Source: Climacium dendroides
Taxonomy: Eukaryota; Streptophyta; Bryopsida; Hypnales; Climaciaceae
Length of the DNA: 64,000 nucleotides
NCBI GenBank assembly: GCA_950106755.1
Contig: OX467085.1
Coordinates: forward strand, 4,526,001 to 4,590,000
Direction: 5' to 3'
Of this stretch, positions 57,741 through 64,000 are shown piece after piece; the first letter of the stretch is position 1, and each line of letters starts with the position of its first letter. The position numbers and the translations under genes are program-made. The notes below the pieces were generated by a model that did no database searches, was not told where the DNA came from, and worked only from the letters and a program-made list of their open reading frames with translations.

Positions 57741-59074
57741 ACCTTAGATGACTCGTGTATCGTTCCCACAGGATTTCAACGTTAGTTTCCTCAAGATATC
57801 CGAAACAGAATTCGGAAAACACCAAACCCAAGCAAAACCGGATCTAAATATTTGCAACGTGAAACTCTCTCAATACCCTTTCCTCTCTATACTCCAATTC
57901 CCTTACGTCCACTCCAAGTCTTCTACCAATAATCGAACAAGGAGGATTGTTATAATCCTATGCTTCTCTCTATCCGAATTGACTTAGACGGATGCGGAAC
58001 GGAAAAGAGGATTTCTATCCGGTTACAGTAACTCACAAAATCTTAGTTTAACCTCTACCAAGAGGGTTCCGCTCTTTGGTTTTAGGAAGGGAACGTAAAC
58101 CCTACCCTTCAAACGTGTTTAGAGTGAAATGAAGATCCACTTAAAATAACAACAACAAATACCAGAATAGGGAATAGTTACTTCCTCACAACTAATCCGG
58201 ATGTTGATCCAGACTAGTAGGTCACTCAAGAAACCCCTATTATCCTCCTAGTACTACAACGACAGACCTATCCGGACAGGACCCTAAGAGCGTGATCCGG
58301 CACCCAATAACTGAGAGATCCTAACTACCTTCCTGTTCCTCTCTTCCGGATCCAACAGGACCTCATCAGACGTCGGCTAGCATTCGTTCTCCCTCCTGAA
58401 GAATTCACCCAACCTAAGAATGGCTATCCTACTCAGAAGACTCCCAAGGAACTTCAGCAACTAAAATACCCTCTCAGTATACAAAGTTTTCCTTAACCAA
58501 ATCCTCAAAGCTCTCAAAATCAGATCCTGGACAGAATCCGGGGGCTACTTGTCTTCTTCCACACCTACAAACCAGCTATCCGCACTAAACAATGGTTCTA
58601 GCATTGCACGACATACCAACACAAAACTTAGCCTTTTCAGGCCAGCACTTATGAAGTGGAAATCTGAAATCAATTCGCAAAGTGTTGAAAAACACAAATA
58701 AGAAAACACCCGGGGCTTCAAACTAACTTCAGCCCCCTAAATACACACTCCAGGGAACCCCAAAGGTTCCAAGGAATAAAACTAAAGGACAGGAGAATGA
58801 CAGGTGTCATTCCTTATCCTTCTAAGTTGACTTTCCTACCAACCCCATCCGATCCGCAAAATGTGGATCTCAGATCCTAAAAATCCGGAAAGTGCAGCCC
58901 AAGTGCATGCACCTGAAAAGCACCTCCCAAGCTACTTCCTACCTACCAAAAACTTGGGTTTTTGGCTGACCATACTAGGGTCGCTTCCCAAAAACTTCCT
59001 AACTACTTTCCTATCTATTTCCTAGGCTTCTTTGGAGAAGGTTCCTCTAACTTTGTTGCCCCCTTCCTAGTTGG
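57741..59074 (-). mobile_element. 3' region of CCGGA-rich retroelement, copy 3
   Basis: This is CCGGA-rich non-coding sequence 3' of the copy 3 coding frames. It carries the family landmarks GTATCGTTCCCACAGGATTT (about 57758), GACTAGTAGGTCACTC (about 58212) and AGTACTACAACGACAGACC (about 58250). It abuts the RING gene sequence near 57740, so the insertion junction is probably close to that point. Confidence 0.5.
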
Positions 59075-60914
59075 CTATTTCCTACTAGTTGACGGTTTCC
59101 CACTCAAGGGCGACTTCCCCTTAGACGGTGTTGAAGTTTTCCCTTTGAACTCTACTAGTGAGATTTGCTCGGGATCTGATTCCTCTTCTGATCCGGTGTC
59201 CTCTTCCGAATCCTCTCCTCCGGATCTCAACAGACTTTCTTCCTGCTCGGATTGGCTTGGAGATTCGTCCTCTGCGGATTGTTGACTTCTTAGAGGCACT
59301 TCTCTTCCTCTGATGGAAGTAACCTTCTTCACAGTCTTCTTAGCGGTTGAGGGTTGAGAGCCTTTACTCTGTGGTGTGCCTAAGTCGGATTCCGACTTCC
59401 GAATTTGAGTCTTCGATCCAGATCCGTGCACTGATCCTTCTTTCCTCCCCTCTATAATCTTAGACGTTGGTGTCAACTCCTCCTCCTGCCTTTCCCGCTT
59501 GGCTGGCGTCTTTGTTGAAGTCTTTGTGGGCGCATCCTTCTTGGTTGGCTCCATCTCTTCATCCTTCCTCTTTATTCCGGATTCCGGAAACTGTTCTGCT
59601 TGGTAAAGAACATCTCGGACTTCAAACATGAACTTCTCCATCTCTTCGGAATACTTTGCCAAAACTAACATAGCCTTACCTGCGGCTTCCGGTCCTACCT
59701 CATGGATTCCTTCATCATAGAGTTTAGCTTTGTTTACAACATCCGCAGTGTTGGAAACAAAGGCCCCAACTCTCCTAATGGCCCCCTTAAACTCTGAAGT
59801 AAGCCGTTCCACCTCTCTCTTCTTTTCCTCACCCTTCTCAATTTGCCTTTGGAGATCCGCATTCCTCTCAGTCAACTCCTTGATGTGGGTCTCCCACTTC
59901 CGGTTTTCACTATCCCGAATCAACCCTTCTACTTTCTCCGCGAGTTCTGACACACTGATTCCTCCAAGCAGTCCACATACATTCCTCACTGCTCCTTTTT
60001 CCGTGTCAAGCTCCTCCCGGACTCTCTCTAAGTCCGAAATGATCCTCCCCAAAGTATCCTCTCCCAGAACTTCCGATTCCGGCGAGACTTTCCCCTTCTC
60101 TCTGGATCCCTTCTTAGAAGAGACTGAAACCCTTTCAGCCTCTGTCTTCCTTTCGGAAGGCTCCTTCCTTCTCTCTGAGGATTCCTTCTCAGATCCCTCA
60201 TCTGGTCCCTCCTTTCTCTCTTCTTCCTCTTCCTCGGGGTGGAGTAAGATTAAGTTTCACTAGGGTGGCTGCGGCCTTGTACATGGTCTTCTCTGAAGTT
60301 TTCAGAGTACCTAGGGAGTCATACAAGTGAAAGAGGAATGGCCCAATGGGGGTGGCCTTTGCGTTTCCTAGGGCGTTCACCATCTTCCCTACCAGATCTT
60401 TCACTATTCCTCCTCAAAACACTTTCCTTTTCCCACTCAACGCTCCAAAGATCGTATTGGCCCAAGTTACTGTAACCCGGTTTGGCCGTTCCGGATACAG
60501 GATCGGTACTACAAATTCTAACATCCTCCTCTCTCTTGCCACCTTGCAATCTGCTACTGCGCAGCCATCCTTAAGGTGAGGAGGATTAGAGAATTTACCT
60601 TCCACGAACTTGTGTACCCGCGAAGCCATCCCTTCTCCAAGTCGAGGAAAGTCGTAGACCCTCTTCCAAATGTCCACAGTCCACTTTCCGGACAGAGCTC
60701 GGACGGTCTTGATCCATTCGTTCGACTGCTCATTCATCAGCTCCCGGATCATTTCCTCGCTCTTCAAGCTCCATGGTCGGCAGAGGAATCCTGCACACCC
60801 GAGTTGGCCCAGATCCTCCTTCAGCTGCTTCTTCTCTCCGACATCCTTCGGAATCACTGGACAAATGCTCTTGATCTTGAAAGGAGATGACCCACTTGCT
60901 TCCGCCTTCACCAT
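59075..60914 (-). pseudogene. Gag-like plus coiled-coil protein, retroelement copy 3
   Basis: This is the most complete copy. From ATG 60914 (MVKAEASGSSPFK) a frame runs through RPWSLKSEEMIREL, HKFVEGKFSNPPH, PERPNRVTVTWANTIFGAL, TGA (60414), then GNAKATPIGPFLFHLYDSLG and TMYKAAATLVKLNL. This globular part has the look of plant retroelement gag-like proteins. A one-base frameshift in a purine-rich run near 60235 leads into a second frame (to 59075). That frame is highly charged, with a coiled coil (ISDLERVREELDTEKG, EERNADLQ-type heptads), VVNKAKLYDEGIHEVG (the family block), Lys-rich stretches and an acidic Ser/Glu tail. No polymerase or integrase was found, so the element is probably non-autonomous. 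The family name is unknown to me. Confidence 0.55.
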
Positions 60915-61505
60915 GGTTGCAAAACTCTCCAAAACACTCACCACTCAAACCTCCTGTCTTTTCTTGCCACAGCTCCCGGTCAATCCTCTTCCTCTCCACG
61001 ACAGGATCCGGAAAATAAGATCACCCAATCCTCTCACACCTCTAAAGACAAACCTTGCTCTGAGAGCGCTCCCAAACCACAAAGACACAATGAGGTTTGA
61101 GGAACCAAACCCCTGCATATCCTTTCCTAGCAGTCACAGCCGTTGGGAAAGTAGCCGTTTCCGCAATCATCGCGGAGGAATCTAGCCGTTAAACGGTCCT
61201 CCGTGATGTATGGGATTATCGTTAGATCCGGGATTTCCTCTTCCCGTCCCAATAATCTTCCGGTAGCGTGCGGATGCGTTTGCTTCCGGCCCCGGTATAT
61301 TTTTCCGATCCCTGTTTGGTTCCTTGGATGCGGATCCGGTTCCGGATCTTTAGGAAAACAGGAAACTTACAATATCTTTCTTAACCAAATTATCTATCTA
61401 CTACTAATCCAATAGTGAGGTAGAGTTAATATTGGTAATATAATTAGTTTACCATTTTGTAAATCAGAATTTTTTACCAATGTCAACTCTTTACTTCTAA
61501 ATTCT
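60915..61505 (-). mobile_element. 5' leader of retroelement copy 3
   Basis: CCGGA-containing non-coding sequence upstream of the copy 3 coding region runs to about 61380. AT-rich sequence that may be host DNA (an intron of the split RING gene) follows. No matching terminal repeat with the 3' region was recognised. Confidence 0.4.
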
Positions 61506-61938
61506 ATATAACCAACCTCATCCTCTCATTTTGGTCTACGACACAATCCACTCTCTTGTTCAACTTCACCTCTGCATGGACCCCTCATGCAATGAAAAGA
61601 TGCACTTCATTGCGCGGGACGGTCGCGACATCATACAACACTTGGACCACCTCAATGCATCGGGTTGTGAACTCCTCGTCAAGGCAATGTTTCAAATTTG
61701 CCTTGTAGAAGTGTCTGTGGAAGTTGTGGCGCTCTTCTGGGAAGACCTTATTAATGTGGCACCACTCGATGTAATTGGCGCAATCATCAAAGGTCCATGG
61801 ATCAAGCACGTCCTCTCACCCCTTGAATGCAAGCTTGGCTAGGTTACGTAGAACATGCAGTCGCTTACGATGTTTATTTCCTAGTCGAAGTCGGGTCTTG
61901 TCTCGTTCCTCCTTGGTCATTCTTGGTGGCATAGCCAT
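61506..61938 (-). pseudogene. Probable N-terminal portion of the RING gene
   Basis: From ATG 61938 on the minus strand (MAMPPRMTKEERDKTRLRLG) a frame continues about 140 codons with TGA at 61816-61818 and 61585-61587. It contains a basic, helical start (HRKRLHVLRNLAKLAF), then EDVLDPWTFDDCANYIEWC and NFHRHFYKANLKHCLDE. I recognise no named domain. Strand, position and the presence of retroelement copy 3 between this piece and the coiled-coil/RING piece suggest that the two were one gene. The joint itself is not visible, so this is inference. Confidence 0.45.
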
Positions 61939-62529
61939 TTTTGCAGAAAAAATCGAAAACCTCCCACGTGGCAATCAAGAGGATCCCACACAACGCTCAC
62001 AACCAACTCAATGAAGAGGTGGAAGGCTGAGAGTATGCAGGGCGGGGACGAATGGGGCGGGGACGACTTTATATAGTGGGAGGTGGGGTACGCCAGGGCG
62101 CGGACGCCATCGTGCCGGGGCGCGGACGTCAAACCAGGGCGTAGACGCCATCGATGTGGGGGCACGGACGTCAAACCAGGGCGTGGACGCCATCGATGTA
62201 GGGGCGCGGACGTGAAGTGAGGGCGTGGACGCCACGTGCCAGGGCGCGGATGTGTGGGAACGGGGCGGGGACATGAAGAGATGGGGTGGGAACGCGAGAG
62301 GATGGGGTGTGGACGTGAGGGGGGGGGACTATATAAAGCGAGTCCCCGCCCTCATTTTTTTGCCAAGTCCACACCCTATGCCTCACACACTAGTTCTAAC
62401 GGCCTATGCGAGTGAGTTTGGTGGGTGGTGGGCTTGGCCCGCATATGTGACCCGGTTTTTTAAAAAAAAATTTGAACTTCCGTACTTGGGGAGAGATACG
62501 GAGGCCCATTGTATAAAATATTCTTCATT
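61939..62529. promoter_or_regulatory. Divergent promoter region with TATA pair and GGGCGCGGAC array
   Basis: ACTATATAAAG occurs at 62328-62338 facing the kinase gene (+) and, in exact reverse orientation, at 62067-62077 facing the RING-type gene (-). Between them lie about a dozen GGGCGCGGAC, GGGCGTGGAC or GGGCGGGGAC motifs at roughly 20-25-bp spacing. The distances to the start codons are about 190 bp (+) and 130 bp (-). Identical TATA elements bounding the array are strong evidence for a two-way promoter. The same array type flanks the hAT gene. Confidence 0.75.
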
Positions 62530-64000
62530 ATGATAGAAGAAGGGAGTGGATCGGCGGAGAAACGTCCCATGTTCATAGATTTGGATGACATCGGTGAGAT
62601 GGTAATTCCATCCACGAATACATTGGTGGCCTCAAGTTCATCGAATCCTTCCTCATCGGGCCAAAAGAAGCGCAAGAAAGCACCCAATCCCCATATGCCT
62701 CCACACGAATTCATAGTTGAAGGGAGAGCAATAGTTGTGGTGTTCTATACTCGTCGAAGTACAACTATGTTGACCAGGGAGTATGTGGCGCACAACGAAG
62801 AAGGATACCACAAACTGACGAGGGACATGCGAAGGGAGCTGGAGTCCAAATTTGAATCATTAGAGAAATTCAACAATTTCTCTAATTATTGGTTGCACCA
62901 AGACTGGCTGGATAAACAGGTGGTTGCCTTCACAACCAATATAGTGTCAAATTGGTGTTACCACACGGGGAAGAAAGAAGATGGTAGCGATTGGGACACG
63001 CAGAATAAAGAGGTGGTTGCAAAGTTGAAAATCATTCAAAACTTCGCTCAACAATTTTCTTCATCACGTAAGAAAAAACAAGCACCATGGAAAGCGACAA
63101 TAGAAGACGCCATAACGGCTCATTGTGTGAGTGGATCATTCAAGTGGCTTGAAAGTACAGTGAAAGTCATCCCCATGCCGGACAATAGTGCGGTTGGTTC
63201 ATATGGGACCGTGAGGAAGGTGATGCTTACAAAACTTGAGAGCATTCCTAGTTGGATATTTTTTGCTGGGAAGAGCTTGAAAACCACAAATGAGAAGGAG
63301 AAGCACCAAGGAATCATCAATGAGGCGGGAGGGTGTCTAGTGATACATCCTGGCATCATTCGAATTGCATACATCCACCCTAAAACGATGGAAGGCTATA
63401 CCCTATGGTGGAATGGAGGATCTCTAATTTCTTTCTTATCCAAGTACAATTCGAAAGTGAACGAATCAGTGGATGTGGATGACATTGAGCGTGAACAAGG
63501 TACGCTGCTGACAAAAGAAGAGCTTGCATGGGTTGCAACTTACCAAAGGAACCGAGTGAACTTGGCACTCTCCTTGCTTGTCATTGTGGGAAAATGCCAC
63601 AATGCGCAGTACATGCACAACGACATAACTCCATCCAATGTTTTGCTCTATTTTGATGATTGGAAAGAGCACAGGGTGTACATAGGGATATGTGATTGGG
63701 GACTTTCTAGCCGAGTTGTAGAGAAGGAGCCATCAAGGTATGGCTTTCCCAACATGGAGACCCTAGCAAAGAAAAAGAAAAAGCGAAAGTTTGCAGCCCC
63801 TGAGTTGTTTTATGTATACGGAGAGCAAGGTTCAGCTAATTCAATTGAGGCCATGCAGAAAATGCATTTGTACTCCATGGCAGCTGATGCATATGCGGCA
63901 GGATGGATAGCAACTGCAATTTGGCAAGAAGAGTGGGACCCCAAATACTTTACAACGAAGAATCCAGAGCAATATGTGAACCTCAAGATCAAATTGAGAA
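62530..64000 (+). CDS. Protein-kinase-like protein (runs off window end)
   Basis: From ATG 62530 the frame is open for 490 codons to the window edge, with no stop. The N-terminal 200 residues include a basic QKKRKKAP segment and no domain I recognise. The kinase-like part has a glycine-rich loop (AVGSYGTVRKV, residues 221-231) and a Lys in FFAGKSLK (residue 248, VAIK position). It also has the catalytic loop HNDITPSNVLL (residues 363-373, with Asp365 and Asn370), DWG in place of DFG (residues 389-391), an AAPELF block (APE motif, 423-425) and DAYAAGWIATAIW. The catalytic residues are present, so activity is possible despite HND and DWG changes. It diverges from the RING-type gene across a shared promoter region. 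The lack of lesions contrasts with its neighbours. Confidence 0.75.
   Translation, partial: MIEEGSGSAEKRPMFIDLDDIGEMVIPSTNTLVASSSSNPSSSGQKKRKKAPNPHMPPHEFIVEGRAIVVVFYTRRSTTMLTREYVAHNEEGYHKLTRDMRRELESKFESLEKFNNFSNYWLHQDWLDKQVVAFTTNIVSNWCYHTGKKEDGSDWDTQNKEVVAKLKIIQNFAQQFSSSRKKKQAPWKATIEDAITAHCVSGSFKWLESTVKVIPMPDNSAVGSYGTVRKVMLTKLESIPSWIFFAGKSLKTTNEKEKHQGIINEAGGCLVIHPGIIRIAYIHPKTMEGYTLWWNGGSLISFLSKYNSKVNESVDVDDIEREQGTLLTKEELAWVATYQRNRVNLALSLLVIVGKCHNAQYMHNDITPSNVLLYFDDWKEHRVYIGICDWGLSSRVVEKEPSRYGFPNMETLAKKKKKRKFAAPELFYVYGEQGSANSIEAMQKMHLYSMAADAYAAGWIATAIWQEEWDPKYFTTKNPEQYVNLKIKLR

Noticed and set aside
59730..60263. Serine-rich plus-strand frame of 177 codons
   Set aside because: Antisense of the Glu/Lys-rich coiled-coil region of retroelement copy 3. 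The composition is what that reversal predicts.

Overview
The window is repeat-rich nuclear DNA of a land plant. The evidence is a plant-type multi-exon PP2C phosphatase gene with GT-AG introns, plant families of mariner, hAT, PIF/Harbinger and DUF7869-type transposons, and TTTAGGG-type telomere-box motifs. The families seen here (DUF7869 proteins, kinase-like and RING proteins next to repeats) suggest to me a seedless plant such as a moss, fern or lycophyte, but the sequence alone does not settle the lineage. I see no rRNA or tRNA genes.

Layout. 1-2.7 kb is featureless. 2.8-6.0 kb holds a truncated cysteine-rich gene, then a ParB-like gene (minus strand) bounded by copies of a 19-bp palindrome. 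6.0-11.9 kb is AT-rich DNA with minisatellites, fold-backs and inverted copies of a dispersed repeat. 11.9-14.5 kb is the first of three copies of a CCGGA-rich retroelement-like family that encodes coiled-coil proteins. 14.76-15.49 kb is a second array of the 19-bp palindrome, directly upstream of a 944-codon DUF7869-type transposase-like gene. 19.27-24.44 kb is a complete mariner-like element (inverted repeats, TA duplication) with a complete pogo-like element (20.47-23.58 kb) nested in its transposase. 27.5-28.2 kb holds two long hairpins, and a third related one lies at 32.4 kb.

30.45-34.8 kb carries the most unusual gene: an intron-containing gene fusing a ParB-like N-terminal domain to an amino-type (N4/N6) DNA methyltransferase-like domain, now interrupted by nonsense codons. 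38.5-42.2 kb is the one ordinary intact host gene (PP2C). 45.3-46.0 kb is a PIF/Harbinger relic. 46.3-48.5 kb is retroelement copy 2. 49.7-53.1 kb is an almost intact hAT transposase with an RGG-rich tail, with GGGCGCGGAC motif arrays on both sides. 55.8-62 kb is a RING-finger gene (minus strand) split by retroelement copy 3. 62.5 kb to the end is a kinase-like open frame (plus strand). The RING and kinase genes diverge from a 0.6-kb region that has an identical TATA element facing each way and a GGGCGCGGAC array between them.

Two themes recur. First, most of the transposon-type genes keep a single reading frame over hundreds of codons and are broken mainly by point nonsense codons, so decay is recent and driven by substitutions. 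Second, several genes have an array of short repeated motifs at the 5' end (19-bp palindrome or GGGCGCGGAC), which look like binding sites for element-encoded proteins.
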